Below are positions 14,991-24,233 of a stretch of 54,873 nucleotides of DNA, piece after piece. Source of the DNA: an uncultured Propionibacteriaceae bacterium (GTDB lineage: Bacteria > Actinomycetota > Actinomycetes > Propionibacteriales > Propionibacteriaceae). A program made the position numbers and the translations under genes. Under the pieces are notes generated by a model. It was not told the origin of the DNA. It worked only from the letters and a program-made list of their open reading frames with translations, and ran no database searches. Numbering within the stretch: the first letter of the stretch is position 1; each line of letters begins with the position of its first letter. Location: assembly GCA_937965785.1 (NCBI GenBank), contig CALCKT010000006.1:1-54873 (forward strand), in the 5' to 3' direction.

Positions 14991-16664
14991 ATGATCAAGC
15001 CGGTTGACGCCACCACCACTGCTGCCTGGGATGAGCTGGACGAGCTCGCTGACAATGCCGAACTGGATCTTCGCAGGGCCTTCGCCGACGACCCGGAACG
15101 GGCCGCCCGTTTCACTCACACCGTCGGGGACCTGCACGTCGATCTGTCGAAGAACCTCATCAACGACGAAGTCGTCGCGGCGCTGCTGCGGCTCGCGGAA
15201 CAGACCGACATCGCCGGCCGCCGGGACGCGATGTTCCGCGGCGAACACATCAACGTCACCGAGGATCGCGCCGTGCTGCACACCGCGCTGCGGCTGCCCC
15301 GCGACGCGGAGCTGACGGTCGACGGGCAGGACGTGGTCGCGGATGTCCACGAGGTGCTGGACAAGATGTTCGCCTTCGCCGACAAGGTGCGTTCCGGCGA
15401 GTGGGTGGGGGTCACGGGCAAGCCGATCCGCACCGTGGTCAACATCGGCATCGGAGGTTCCGATCTCGGGCCGGTGATGGTCTATGAGGCGCTGCTGCCC
15501 CACAAGCAGCAGGGCCTGGAGTGCCGGTTCATCTCGAACATCGACCCGACCGACTGCTTCGTCAAGACCGCGGACCTGGATCCCGAGACCACGCTGTTCA
15601 TCGTCGCCTCCAAGACCTTCACCACCCTGGAGACCCTCACCAACGCCCGCATGGCCCGCACCTGGCTGCTGGACGCCCTGGTAGCCAAGGGCGCCATCGA
15701 GGACACCGAGCAGGCCCGCCGCGAAGCCATCGCGAAACACTTCGTCGCCGTTTCCACCGCACTGGACAAGGTGGCGGAGTTCGGCATCGACCCGGTCAAC
15801 GCCTTCGGGTTCTGGAACTGGGTGGGCGGCCGCTACTCGGTGGACTCGGCCGTCGGCCTGCCGGTGGCGATCGCGATCGGTCCCGACGGTTTCCGTGACT
15901 TCCTGGCCGGTTTCCACGCCGTCGATCAGCATTTCCGCACGGCCGAGCCGTCGCGCAACGTGCCTCTGCTGATGGGGTTGTTGAACATCTGGTACGTCAA
16001 CTTCCTGGGCGCCACCAGCCACGCGGTGCTGCCCTACGCACAGTACCTCCACCGGTTCGCCGCCTACCTGCAGCAGCTGACGATGGAGTCGAACGGCAAG
16101 TCGGTGCGCTGGGACGGTTCCCCGGTGACCTGCGAGACGGGCGAGGTGTTCTGGGGCGAACCCGGCACCAACGGCCAGCACGCCTTCTACCAGCTGATCC
16201 ACCAGGGCACCCAGCTGATCCCCGCCGACTTCATCGCGGTCGCCAACCCGCCACACGCGATCAAGGACGGCGATGTGGATGTGCACGGCATGTTCCTGGC
16301 GAACTTCTTCGCCCAGACCGCGGCGCTGGCCTTCGGGAAGACCGAGGAGCAGGTGCGCGAGGAGGGCACGCCGGAGGAGATCGTGCCGGCGCGGGTGTTC
16401 TCCGGTAACCGGCCCACCACCTCGATTCTGGCGCCCGCGCTGACACCGTCGGTGGTGGGGCAGCTGATCGCGCTGTACGAGCACATCACGTTCGTGCAGG
16501 GGATCGTGTGGGGCATCGACTCCTTCGACCAGTGGGGTGTCGAGCTGGGCAAGAAACTGGCCCTGGAGATCGCCCCCGCGGTCTTCGGCGACGCCCACGC
16601 CCTGGCCAGGCAGGACGCATCCACCCGGGCGCTGGTGTCCTGGTACCTGGAAAACCGGCGGTGA
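14991..16664 (+). CDS. pgi: Glucose-6-phosphate isomerase
   Basis: A 557-residue long-type Pgi. Landmarks are VVNIGIGGSDLGPVMVYEAL, FIVASKTFTTLETLTNA, GGRYSVDSAVGLPVAIAIG, MESNGKSV, GEPGTNGQHAFYQLIHQG and the C-terminal FDQWGVELGK lysine motif. It interconverts glucose-6-phosphate and fructose-6-phosphate in glycolysis. Its stop overlaps the next start (GTGA). A GTG at 14946 is in frame, but the N-terminal alignment favours the ATG at 14991. Confidence 0.96.
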   Translation: MIKPVDATTTAAWDELDELADNAELDLRRAFADDPERAARFTHTVGDLHVDLSKNLINDEVVAALLRLAEQTDIAGRRDAMFRGEHINVTEDRAVLHTALRLPRDAELTVDGQDVVADVHEVLDKMFAFADKVRSGEWVGVTGKPIRTVVNIGIGGSDLGPVMVYEALLPHKQQGLECRFISNIDPTDCFVKTADLDPETTLFIVASKTFTTLETLTNARMARTWLLDALVAKGAIEDTEQARREAIAKHFVAVSTALDKVAEFGIDPVNAFGFWNWVGGRYSVDSAVGLPVAIAIGPDGFRDFLAGFHAVDQHFRTAEPSRNVPLLMGLLNIWYVNFLGATSHAVLPYAQYLHRFAAYLQQLTMESNGKSVRWDGSPVTCETGEVFWGEPGTNGQHAFYQLIHQGTQLIPADFIAVANPPHAIKDGDVDVHGMFLANFFAQTAALAFGKTEEQVREEGTPEEIVPARVFSGNRPTTSILAPALTPSVVGQLIALYEHITFVQGIVWGIDSFDQWGVELGKKLALEIAPAVFGDAHALARQDASTRALVSWYLENRR

Positions 16665-17350
16665 GCCCGCACGAGGAGAAGACGAGCAGACCACGTCGCC
16701 GCCGCCTGGAGGTGGCGGCGGCCGTGGCCCTGACCGTCACGCTCGGTCCGATCCTGTCCGGGGTTTTCATGGTGGCCTCGGGCAGCGCCGACCGGATCTA
16801 CACGGCGGGTGATCACGTCCCGGCCCGGGACGTGATCATGGTGCTGGGCGCGAAAGCCGATCCCGGGCGCCCGTCGGGGTTCCTGACGGCCCGCCTGAAT
16901 GTCGCCATCGATCTGTTCAACTCGGGCAGGGGCAAGGTGATCCTCGTCACGGGGGCCAACACCGCGGAGAGCAACTACGAGACCCAGGTGATGGAGGACT
17001 ACCTCATCGCCCAGGGCATCCCCGCGGGCAGGATCGTGCAGGACGTCGCGGGCTACGACACCTACGACTCCTGCATTCGCGCCCGCGACGTGTTCGGGGT
17101 GCGGGAGATGACGGTGGTCTCGCAGGCCTACCACCTGCCACGCACGATCACCACCTGCCGGGCCCTGGGCGTCGACGCCATCGGGGTGGGTGACTTGACG
17201 GCCCAGCGGAACTGGCCGGATCGTTATTTCCAAGGGGAGCTGCGCGAGTTCCCGGCGTACGTGAAGATGCAGCTCGACCTGCTGCGCGGGGCCAAGGCGA
17301 CGCAGTCGCCGCCGAGCACCGCCATCCAGGACGCGCTGAAGAACAGCTGA
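16661..17350 (+). CDS. SanA/YdcF-like DUF218 membrane-anchored protein
   Basis: About 229 residues. A basic N-terminus (TSRPRRRRLE) and one transmembrane helix are followed by a DUF218 domain: VIMVLGAKADPGRPSGFLTARL, KVILVTGANTAESNYETQVM, DTYDSCIRARDVFGV and VVSQAYHLPRT. Relatives such as SanA affect the envelope barrier, but the reaction is unknown. The GTG start overlaps the pgi stop by 4 bases, so it is translated from the same mRNA. Confidence 0.8.
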   Translation: MSPHEEKTSRPRRRRLEVAAAVALTVTLGPILSGVFMVASGSADRIYTAGDHVPARDVIMVLGAKADPGRPSGFLTARLNVAIDLFNSGRGKVILVTGANTAESNYETQVMEDYLIAQGIPAGRIVQDVAGYDTYDSCIRARDVFGVREMTVVSQAYHLPRTITTCRALGVDAIGVGDLTAQRNWPDRYFQGELREFPAYVKMQLDLLRGAKATQSPPSTAIQDALKNS

Positions 17351-17356
17351 GTCGTC

Positions 17357-17590
17357 CCCTCAAAGCCGGTTGAGCGGGGGCGCGAGCCCCCTCCCCAAGC
17401 CTGTTGAGCCGGGACGCGAACCCCTCCCCAAGCCGGTTGAGCCAGCACGTGAGCGCCAGCGAACGGCTGAGTCGAAACCACCACTCACACCCGACGGGTA
17501 GAACCCAACCCCAACACCCCGAACAAAGTCACCAAGGTTTCGACACGCCCAGCTCGCAGAGCGAGCAGGCCGGCTCAACCAGCTTGGCGA
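17357..17590. repeat. Cluster of REP-like modules
   Basis: Three reverse-type starts appear in a row: AAGCCGGTTGAGCGGGGGCG (17361), AGCCTGTTGAGCCGGGACGC and AAGCCGGTTGAGCCAGCACG. They end in GAGTCGAAACCACCA (about 17469). A forward module GGTTTCGACACGCCCAGCTC...GCCGGCTCAACCAGCTT follows at 17538-17585. It lies between the SanA-like gene and the tRNA cluster and contains no gene. Confidence 0.65.
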
Positions 17591-17656
17591 TGGGACGGTT
17601 TTGGTACGCCCGGCTTCGGGGAAGGTTGAGCCCCTCGGGTCGTCTCGCCTGATGAC

Positions 17657-17683
17657 AAAAAAGAACCCCGCACTGTTGCGGGG
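17657..17683 (-). terminator. Rho-independent terminator of the tRNA cluster
   Basis: On the minus strand CCCCGC-AACAGT-GCGGGG is followed by TTCTTTTTT. It lies 13 bases beyond the tRNA-Phe 3' end and is a classical intrinsic terminator. Confidence 0.85.
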
Positions 17684-17695
17684 GGGAATCTCGGG

Positions 17696-17769
17696 TGGCC
17701 AGGGCCGGGGTCGAACCGGCGACCTTTCACTTTTCAGGCGAACGCTACTACCAACTGAGCTACCTGGCC
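17696..17769 (-). tRNA. tRNA-Phe (GAA)
   Basis: The cloverleaf is complete: acceptor GGCCAGG/CCTGGCC with discriminator A, D arm GCTCAGTTGGTAGTAGC with one mismatch, anticodon arm TTCGC-CTGAAAA-GTGAA (anticodon GAA), and T arm GCCGGTTCGACCCCGGC. CCA is not encoded. It is last in the Glu-Asp-Phe cluster. Confidence 0.93.
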
Positions 17770-17794
17770 GGTGGGTGGCCTGTAGCTCACCCAG

Positions 17795-17868
17795 CGACCC
17801 CGACGGGACTCGAACCCGCGACCTCCGCCGTGACAGGGCGGCGCGCTAACCAACTGCGCCACGGGGCC
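17795..17868 (-). tRNA. tRNA-Asp (GTC)
   Basis: Acceptor GGCCCCG/CGGGGTC with discriminator G, D arm GCGCAGTTGGTTAGCGC, anticodon loop CTGTCAC between CCGCC and GGCGG, and T arm GCGGGTTCGAGTCCCGT. CCA is not encoded. It lies 25 bases upstream of tRNA-Phe in the same direction. Confidence 0.93.
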
Positions 17869-17994
17869 AATCTCTTGGCCTGCTGGCTCTCACCAGCCCG
17901 GGTAACTCTAGCGGCACTCCCCGGTTTTGGGAAATCGGAGTTCAGGACCGCCTGGCCACCCGTTCCAAGGAACTCCGGACAGGAGTCTCCCTGG

Positions 17995-18067
17995 CATCCC
18001 CAACGGGATTCGAACCCGTGTTGCCGCCGTGAAAGGGCGGAGTCCTAGGCCTCTAGACGATGGGGAC
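17995..18067 (-). tRNA. tRNA-Glu (TTC)
   Basis: Acceptor GTCCCCA/TGGGGAT, discriminator G, anticodon loop CTTTCAC, and T arm ACGGGTTCGAATCCCGT. CCA follows directly (17994-17992), unlike the other two tRNAs. It is first in the cluster, with the promoter presumably in 18068-18310. Confidence 0.93.
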
Positions 18068-18314
18068 CGGACCCGAGAAGGATAGTGGTGATCCGCCGTC
18101 TGGGCAAACCAGCCCTCCCAACACCATGCTCGGGCCATCCCCAAAGGGTTTTCCAGGACCAGTTCCCGGTGTTCCCCGGAACCGTCGCTCACAGCCTGGC
18201 CGATTCCATTCAGCGCGGCGAGGTGGCTGCCACCGATCCAGTCGAGAAGCACCTGCCGGAACCGGCTGGCTGGTCTGGCCGAGGTACTGACCCCGCGGAG
18301 CCCCGGGAGTAGCC

Positions 18315-18503
18315 TTGATCTTCGTGAGCAGAAGAGTCGCCACCCCGATGTGCCCGTTGCGCCCCGGCGACCCCTGCGGATTGTGCGTTCCCGGGGCCGA
18401 CGGGCCCCACAACTGCCCGACGGTGCGTCTCGTGCTGGAGGACCCCGAGATGCGGGAGATGTGGCTGGCGAAGAAGACCGAGAAACGCGCCACCGCCAAG
18501 TGA
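18315..18503 (+). CDS. Small conserved actinobacterial Cys-containing protein
   Basis: A 62-residue protein with MCPLRPGDPCGLCVPGADGPHNCPTVRLV. The four cysteines, arranged C-x7-C-x2-C-x10-C, could bind a metal. I recognise the pattern as a small conserved actinobacterial family of unknown function. TTG at 18315 has GGGAG 5 bases upstream and is preferred; GTG 18324 or ATG 18348 are possible. Confidence 0.65.
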   Translation: MIFVSRRVATPMCPLRPGDPCGLCVPGADGPHNCPTVRLVLEDPEMREMWLAKKTEKRATAK

Positions 18504-18609
18504 TCGCGGGCCCCTCTCAGACGCTGCGCGGGGCCCGTGGGTGGCGAGCCAGCACCGGAGCTTGTCGCCCTGGCCCGTGACCCGGACCGGAAACAACAGG
18601 TGCTGCTCC

Positions 18610-18634
18610 CTGAAGCCGGTTGAGCCAGCACATG
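18610..18634 (+). repeat. Partial REP-like module
   Basis: TGAAGCCGGTTGAGCCAGCA is a single arm of the dispersed module, lying just past the 3' end of the secreted peptidase gene. No matching second arm is visible nearby. Confidence 0.5.
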
Positions 18635-18641
18635 GACGAAA

Positions 18642-20300
18642 TCAGGCCGGGCAGGAGGTGCCGTCGGCCGGAACCTCGCCGGTGACGAAGTACCTCACCA
18701 CAGCCTCATCGATGCACGTGCTCCCCTTGGTGAAAGCGACCGCGTGCCCCGAGCCCTCCCACGTGAGCAGCGTGGCGGATTCGAGCTGCGCGGCCATGGC
18801 GGCGGAGTAGTCGTGCGGGGTCACGGGGTCCACCCTGGCCCCGATCACCAGGATGGGACCGGCCCCCTTCGCGGTCAGTTTGAGGTCGGGCGCGGAATCA
18901 GCGGTCCAGTACTCGCACATCGGGAGCACCCCGAGGTTGGCGGCGAACACCGGGGCCTCGGCGGCATGATCGGACAGATCCTCGGCCGCGGCCTCAACTC
19001 CCCGATCGGAATGGTCCACGCAGGAGATGGACGGAAAGGCGTGAGTGAACGTCGTCCACCCAATCCCATCATGACCGGTGATGGCGTCGAAGTACTCGAG
19101 CATCTCCGCTCCGTCACCGTCCATGGCATGCTGAAGGGCGGCCGCCAGTTGCGGATAGGTCGACTCGGCGCCGTACAGAGCCGCCCCGAGTCCGAGAGCC
19201 GCCACCGACTGCGTCAGTTTCCGCTCCTCCACGGCCACGGGGGTCGCGTCGAGACCCTTGAGGAAGGTGTCGATGCGGTTGAGCACGGCATCGCGATCCT
19301 CACCGAGGGAACAAGACCCCTCTCCCGCACACCAGTCGGCGAAGTGCTGCAGGGCCTTCTCGAATCCACTGACATCCAGCAGGGCGGGTGAGGGGGCGGA
19401 GATGTCGACGGCGGAGTCGAGAACCAGCCGTCCGGTGCGCTCCGGGAACAACTCCGCATAGGTGGAGCCGACGAAGGTGCCGTAGGACCAGCCGAGGTAG
19501 TTCAGCTTCTCCGCACCGAGAAGGTGCCGAAGCAGGTCGAGGTCGCGGACGTTCTCGATGGTGCTCAGGTGATCCAGCAGCTCACCGGAGGCATCCCGGC
19601 ACTGCCTGGCGAAAGCCTTCCAACCTTCCTGCTTCGCTTGTTCCTCGGTCTCGTCGTCAGGGGTGTTGTCGGACAGGAAGGCGGCATCCGTCTGCTCCGT
19701 GGTGCCGCACTCCACGTGGGTGGATTCCCCGACACCACGCGGATCCCAGCCGACCAGGTCATGGCCGGGAACGGCATCGGCGGGCAGGAGTTGGACGACG
19801 GGACGCGCCGATCCGCCCGGGCCGCCGGGATTGATGAGCAACGGCCCCATCGACGGATTCGCCGATGGTTTCCGCGTCAATGCGATGTCCAAGGACGCCT
19901 TCCCCGGGTTCTCCCAGTCGAGTGGAACTTTCATGGTCGCACACTCGATGTCCTCGTCCTCTGCACACGTCTCCCACGTGATCGTCTGCTGCGCATACAC
20001 CGAGAGGTCATCCCCCAGGGCGGCGGGCAGCTCCACCGAAGGCACACCGCTGCCCTTGTAGTCGATCTGACGATCCTTGTTCCGACCCTCCAAGGCAGGC
20101 CAGGTCTCGTGTTCCGGGACCGGGATCTCAGGCACCCCCGGCTGCCACCTGGGCTGTGTGGAAGGCGCCGCCGACGAGGTGGGCGATGTCACCGGGGACG
20201 AACTTCCGTTGCTCCCCGCGGCGTTGCAGGAGACCAACGACACAGTGGCCGCAATGGCCGCCAGCCCCACCAAGGACCGTTGCGAAAACAGTTTTCTCAT
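18642..20300 (-). CDS. Secreted alpha/beta-hydrolase, tripeptidyl aminopeptidase-like lipoprotein
   Basis: A 552-residue protein with a lipoprotein signal (LVSC, Cys near residue 25), a Ser/Thr/Pro linker, then the actinobacterial SlpD/E-Tap fold. Visible are ATMKVPLDWENP, the oxyanion-hole INPGGPGGS, VGWDPRGVGES, the nucleophile GWSYGTFVG, and a C-terminal TAP-like domain with GARVDPVTPHDYS and the catalytic His in GSGHAV. Family members release N-terminal tripeptides or prolyl residues outside the cell. AGGAG ahead of the ATG at 20300 fixes the start, although the frame is open upstream. Confidence 0.88.
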   Translation of the reverse strand: MRKLFSQRSLVGLAAIAATVSLVSCNAAGSNGSSSPVTSPTSSAAPSTQPRWQPGVPEIPVPEHETWPALEGRNKDRQIDYKGSGVPSVELPAALGDDLSVYAQQTITWETCAEDEDIECATMKVPLDWENPGKASLDIALTRKPSANPSMGPLLINPGGPGGSARPVVQLLPADAVPGHDLVGWDPRGVGESTHVECGTTEQTDAAFLSDNTPDDETEEQAKQEGWKAFARQCRDASGELLDHLSTIENVRDLDLLRHLLGAEKLNYLGWSYGTFVGSTYAELFPERTGRLVLDSAVDISAPSPALLDVSGFEKALQHFADWCAGEGSCSLGEDRDAVLNRIDTFLKGLDATPVAVEERKLTQSVAALGLGAALYGAESTYPQLAAALQHAMDGDGAEMLEYFDAITGHDGIGWTTFTHAFPSISCVDHSDRGVEAAAEDLSDHAAEAPVFAANLGVLPMCEYWTADSAPDLKLTAKGAGPILVIGARVDPVTPHDYSAAMAAQLESATLLTWEGSGHAVAFTKGSTCIDEAVVRYFVTGEVPADGTSCPA

Positions 20301-20412
20301 GACTTCTCCTTGCTGCCAGCCACTCGGAACGCTACGAGAACCCGTGGCATCGCTGCTTCCCCTGAGAACCCCCTGAGATCCCAGCCGGCAACTCGGTGCG
20401 GCCAGGCCCCGG

Positions 20413-21369
20413 TCAGCCGTAGGTGGCGAGCCAGCGCCGGATCTCGTGGAGGAAACGAAGCCGCGGCTCCTCCAACGACAACACCAGGTCGTGCCTGCCG
20501 TCAAGGATGCGGATGAGGGTGACGTGGTTGCCGATCTGCGGGGCCCGCGCGGCCAGGGCCTCCACGTCGAGAACCAGGTCCGCGCGGTGCATGTCGTCGT
20601 TCCAGGTTCGGGAGGGGTCGCTGCGGGCGCTGATCAGCATCAGCACCGGGACCTCGATTCCGAGGCCGGCCGCCACCTCCGCGTGTCCACGCATCACCGC
20701 CGACATCCAGCCGACCCGGGGCAGGAAGGCCGGATCCCCTTTGAGGTTGTGGTTGTAGTGCCACTCCCCCTCCTCGTCTGCGGAGATGGAGCGACGGTAG
20801 AAGCCCAGATCGGGCAGGGGAAGCGCCCGGGTGGGGGAGAGCGTCCCAACCGCGCTGAAGGCCGCGGTGAGGGCGGGACGCCAGGCCTGGAGGCTCTGCA
20901 GCTCCAGCCACGGCGAGTTCAGCACCACGGCATCCGCCACCCCGGGCCGGGCGCTGACGAACAACGAAACCACCAGCCCGCCCGTCGAGTGCCCGAACAG
21001 CACCAGGTGATCGTGTCCCTCGTCGCGGATCACCTCAATGGCGGCGTCCAGTTCCTGGTGGTACTCGCCGAGGTCGGCGGTGTAGCCGGCGAGCTGTCCG
21101 TCGCGCAGCGACCTGCCGTAGCGGCGCAGGTCGAGGGCGTAGAAGTCGTACCCCCAGCTCTCGACGGCCTCGGCCAGGTGGGTCTGGTAGAAGTAGTCGC
21201 TCCACCCGTGGACGTACAGCACGGCTCGGGAGGACACCGGCCCGGCGTGCCGGATCAGCGTGGCCACCACCTCGTGTTCCGGTTCACCCGGGTATGTCCG
21301 GGCCCCGGGCAGGGGAATGCTGAACTGCTGGTAGCCCGGCAGTTCAGCATCCGGAACCCAGGAAATCAC
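20413..21369 (-). CDS. Alpha/beta hydrolase (lysophospholipase-like)
   Basis: A 318-residue serine hydrolase with VLYVHGWSDYFYQTH, DLRRYGRS, the nucleophile elbow LFGHSTGGLVVSLF, a cap region, and a C-terminal DGRHDLVLSLEEPR carrying the likely His. There is no signal peptide. The fold matches serine aminopeptidase/monoacylglycerol lipase (Hydrolase_4) members; the substrate is unknown. The DUF3073 gene lies 9 bases upstream in the same direction, suggesting one transcript. Confidence 0.82.
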   Translation of the reverse strand: MISWVPDAELPGYQQFSIPLPGARTYPGEPEHEVVATLIRHAGPVSSRAVLYVHGWSDYFYQTHLAEAVESWGYDFYALDLRRYGRSLRDGQLAGYTADLGEYHQELDAAIEVIRDEGHDHLVLFGHSTGGLVVSLFVSARPGVADAVVLNSPWLELQSLQAWRPALTAAFSAVGTLSPTRALPLPDLGFYRRSISADEEGEWHYNHNLKGDPAFLPRVGWMSAVMRGHAEVAAGLGIEVPVLMLISARSDPSRTWNDDMHRADLVLDVEALAARAPQIGNHVTLIRILDGRHDLVLSLEEPRLRFLHEIRRWLATYG

Positions 21370-21378
21370 CGACGGAGG

Positions 21379-21591
21379 TCAGCGATGCGGGTACTCGTCC
21401 TCGAAGTCGTCGTCAGTGTTGTACTGCTCAGCGAGGTCTGCGTACGCATCAGGAATGTCGGTGGTCTCCCGGGACTCGTACTTCTCGCCTCGGAGCTCAC
21501 GCTCCAATGACGCGAAATCGGTGTCCACTGAGCGATACTTCAAATCGCGTGCCACCTTCGTCTGCTTCGCCTTTGCACGGCCGCGCCCCAT
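21379..21591 (-). CDS. DUF3073 family protein
   Basis: A 70-residue protein. MGRGRAKAKQTKVARDLKY is the hallmark N-terminus of DUF3073, a small family widespread in actinobacteria. The C-terminus is acidic (TDDDFEDEYPHR). Function unknown. It is divergent from icd, with about 150 bases of promoter space between. Confidence 0.9.
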   Translation of the reverse strand: MGRGRAKAKQTKVARDLKYRSVDTDFASLERELRGEKYESRETTDIPDAYADLAEQYNTDDDFEDEYPHR

Positions 21592-21742
21592 ATGGGTCGA
21601 CCCCCTCGTTCAATCATCGCGGACTTGCCGCGGAATCTGTCAGTAACTCGTGACCACGAGCCTACCGGAGTCAGCCAACATGCTCAAAGCTCCCCTCCGG
21701 GTAGGCTGGCCGAGTCGCATCGCTGAGACCTGAGGAGACCCG

Positions 21743-23950
21743 ATGGGAAAGATCATCTACACCCTCACCGACGAAGCCCCCAGGCTGGCCACCTGTTCAC
21801 TACTTCCGGTGCTCCAGGCCTACGGGCGCCTGGCCGGCATCGGCATCGAGGGGCGCGACATCTCCCTGGCCGCCCGCATCCTGGCGCGTTTCCCCGACTT
21901 CCTGCCCGATGACAAGCGGGTTTCCGACGATCTGGAGGAGCTCGGGGAGCTGACGAGGGACCCTTCGGCCAACATCATCAAGTTGCCCAACATCTCCGCC
22001 TCGGCGCCGCAGCTGAGGGCCGCCATAGCGGAGCTCCAGGCCAAGGGTTTCCCCCTGCCCGATTACCCGGAGGAACCCGCCACCCCGGAGGAGCGGGAGA
22101 TCCGATCCCGCTACGACCGGATCAAGGGATCCGCTGTAAACCCCGTACTACGCGAGGGCAATTCCGACCGCCGCGCACCCGAGTCCGTGAAGAACTACGC
22201 GCGCGCCAATCCGCACCGGATGGGAGCCTGGACACCGGATTCGCGGACCCGCGTCGCCACCATGAACTCCGGCGACTTCCGCCACAACGAGCAGTCGGCG
22301 GTGCTGGCCGGCGGCGACGTGCTCACCATCCGCCACGTCGCCCCCGACGGCACCACAACCGTCCTGCGGGAGGGCCTGGAGGTGCTGCCCGGGGAGGTCG
22401 TGGACGCCACCGTCATGCGCGCGGTGGCTCTCGATGATTTCCTGACCGAGCAGGTGGATGCGGCCAAACGGGAGGGTCTGCTGTTCTCCGTGCACCTGAA
22501 GGCCACCATGATGAAGGTCTCCGACCCGATCATCTTCGGTCACGTCGTGAAGGCCTTCATCGGCCCCATCCTGGAACGCCACGGCGATGCCCTGGCCGCC
22601 GCGGGCCTGTCCCCCGACGACGGCCTGGGCGCGATCCTCGCGGGCCTGGGAAGTCTCCCGGACGGCGAGGAGATCCGGGCCGGGATTGAGGCCGCCCTGG
22701 CAGAAGGACCCGCCCTGGCGATGGTCGACTCCGGGCGGGGCATCACCAACCTGCACGTTCCCTCCGACGTGATCGTCGACGCCTCCATGCCCGCCATGAT
22801 CCGCAACTCCGGGCACATGTGGGGACCCGACGGCGCGGAGGCCGACACCCTCGCGGTGCTGCCCGACTCCTCCTACGCCGGGATCTACCAGGCGGTGATC
22901 GACGACTGCCGCGCCAACGGTGCCTACGATCCACGCACCATGGGAACCGTCCCCAACGTCGGGTTGATGGCGCAGCAGGCCGAGGAGTACGGCTCCCACG
23001 ACAAGACCTTCCACATCGAACGCGACGGCCGCGTCGAGGTCGTGAACTCGGCCGGGGACGCGCTGCTGCGCCACGACGTCACCGCGGGCGACATCTGGCG
23101 GGCCTGCCAGACCAAGGACGCCGCCATCCGCGACTGGGTGGGACTGGCCGTGACCCGGGCCCGCGCGACCGGCTGGCCCGCCGTGTTCTGGCTGGACGAG
23201 ACCCGCGCCCACGACCGCAACCTGCTGCTCAAGGTGAAGACCTACCTGGCCGAACAGGACACCGATGGCCTGGACATCCGTGTCCTCTCACCCGTCGAGG
23301 CCACCCGGTTCACCGTCGAACGCATCCGACGCGGCGAGAACACCATCTCGGTGACCGGCAACGTCCTGCGCGACTACCTCACAGATCTGTTCCCCATCCT
23401 GGAGCTGGGAACCTCGGCGAAGATGCTCTCCATCGTGCCGTTGATGGCTGGTGGCGGGCTGTTCGAGACCGGCGCGGGCGGTTCCGCCCCGAAACATGTG
23501 CAGCAGCTCCTCGCGGAGAACTACCTGCGTTGGGATTCGCTGGGCGAGTTCCTGGCGTTGGCCGCGTCGCTGGAGCACCTGGCCTCCAAGGGCAACGCGA
23601 AGGCCGCGGTGTTGGCCAGCACCCTCGACCGCGCGAACGGGCGGTTCCTGGCCGAGGACAGGTCACCGACGCGGAAACTGGGCGGCACCGACAACCGCGG
23701 GTCGCACTACTGGCTGGCCCGGTTCTGGGCTGAGGAACTGGCCAACCAGCACGAGAACACCGGCCTGGCGGTTGCCTTCGGTCCCGTCGCCACAGCCCTC
23801 GTGGAGGCCGAGGACGCGATCACCTCGGAGCTGATCGCGGTGCAGGGCTCCCCCGCCGACATCGGCGGCTACTACCTGCCCGACGAAACCCTCGCCTCGG
23901 CGGTGATGCGCCCCTCCCCCACCTTCAACGCCATCATCGACGGCCTCTGA
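21743..23950 (+). CDS. icd: Isocitrate dehydrogenase, NADP-dependent, monomeric type
   Basis: A 735-residue protein of the monomeric IDH family (usual length about 740). It begins MGKIIYTLTDEAPRLATCSLLPV and contains LPNISASAPQLRAAIAELQ, DSRTRVATMNSGDF, FSVHLKATMMKVSDPIIFGH, ATGWPAVFWLDETRAHD and PTRKLGGTDNRGSHYWLARFWAEEL. It makes 2-oxoglutarate and NADPH in the TCA cycle. GAGGAG stands 6 bases before the ATG. No neighbour is functionally linked. Confidence 0.96.
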   Translation: MGKIIYTLTDEAPRLATCSLLPVLQAYGRLAGIGIEGRDISLAARILARFPDFLPDDKRVSDDLEELGELTRDPSANIIKLPNISASAPQLRAAIAELQAKGFPLPDYPEEPATPEEREIRSRYDRIKGSAVNPVLREGNSDRRAPESVKNYARANPHRMGAWTPDSRTRVATMNSGDFRHNEQSAVLAGGDVLTIRHVAPDGTTTVLREGLEVLPGEVVDATVMRAVALDDFLTEQVDAAKREGLLFSVHLKATMMKVSDPIIFGHVVKAFIGPILERHGDALAAAGLSPDDGLGAILAGLGSLPDGEEIRAGIEAALAEGPALAMVDSGRGITNLHVPSDVIVDASMPAMIRNSGHMWGPDGAEADTLAVLPDSSYAGIYQAVIDDCRANGAYDPRTMGTVPNVGLMAQQAEEYGSHDKTFHIERDGRVEVVNSAGDALLRHDVTAGDIWRACQTKDAAIRDWVGLAVTRARATGWPAVFWLDETRAHDRNLLLKVKTYLAEQDTDGLDIRVLSPVEATRFTVERIRRGENTISVTGNVLRDYLTDLFPILELGTSAKMLSIVPLMAGGGLFETGAGGSAPKHVQQLLAENYLRWDSLGEFLALAASLEHLASKGNAKAAVLASTLDRANGRFLAEDRSPTRKLGGTDNRGSHYWLARFWAEELANQHENTGLAVAFGPVATALVEAEDAITSELIAVQGSPADIGGYYLPDETLASAVMRPSPTFNAIIDGL

Positions 23951-23969
23951 GAGGCACCGAGCAAGGGGT

Positions 23970-24205
23970 GGTTTCGACACGGCCCACTCGCTGACGCTCG
24001 CAGGCCGGCTCAACCAACTCCCACAAGGACAAAGCCGGTTGAGCCGGGTCGCGAGCACCCCCTCCCCAAGCCGGTTGAGCCGGGGAGCGAGGAACGAGCG
24101 ACCCGAGTCGAAACCACCCCACGACCGAAAAGCAAACCAGACCACCCCGCCTGGTTTCGACACGGCCCACTCGCTGACGCTCGCAGGCAGGCTCAATCGA
24201 CTTCC
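23970..24205. repeat. REP-like modules between icd and purM
   Basis: A forward module GGTTTCGACACGGCCCACTC...GGCTCAACC lies at 23970-24020. Two reverse modules in tandem follow (AAGCCGGTTGAGCCGGGTCG, then AAGCCGGTTGAGCCGGGGAG), ending GAGTCGAAACCACC at 24117. A second forward module covers 24152-24205. The three groups alternate in orientation, so any two neighbours can fold into a long stem between convergent icd and purM. Confidence 0.7.
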
Positions 24206-24233
24206 GTCCCTACGGAAGCGGCTGGGATGGGGG

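Noticed and set aside
14793..16694. 633-codon open frame opposite pgi
   Set aside because: Antisense to pgi, low complexity, no domain.
20423..21510. 354-codon open frame opposite the alpha/beta hydrolase
   Set aside because: Antisense to two recognised genes with no features of its own.
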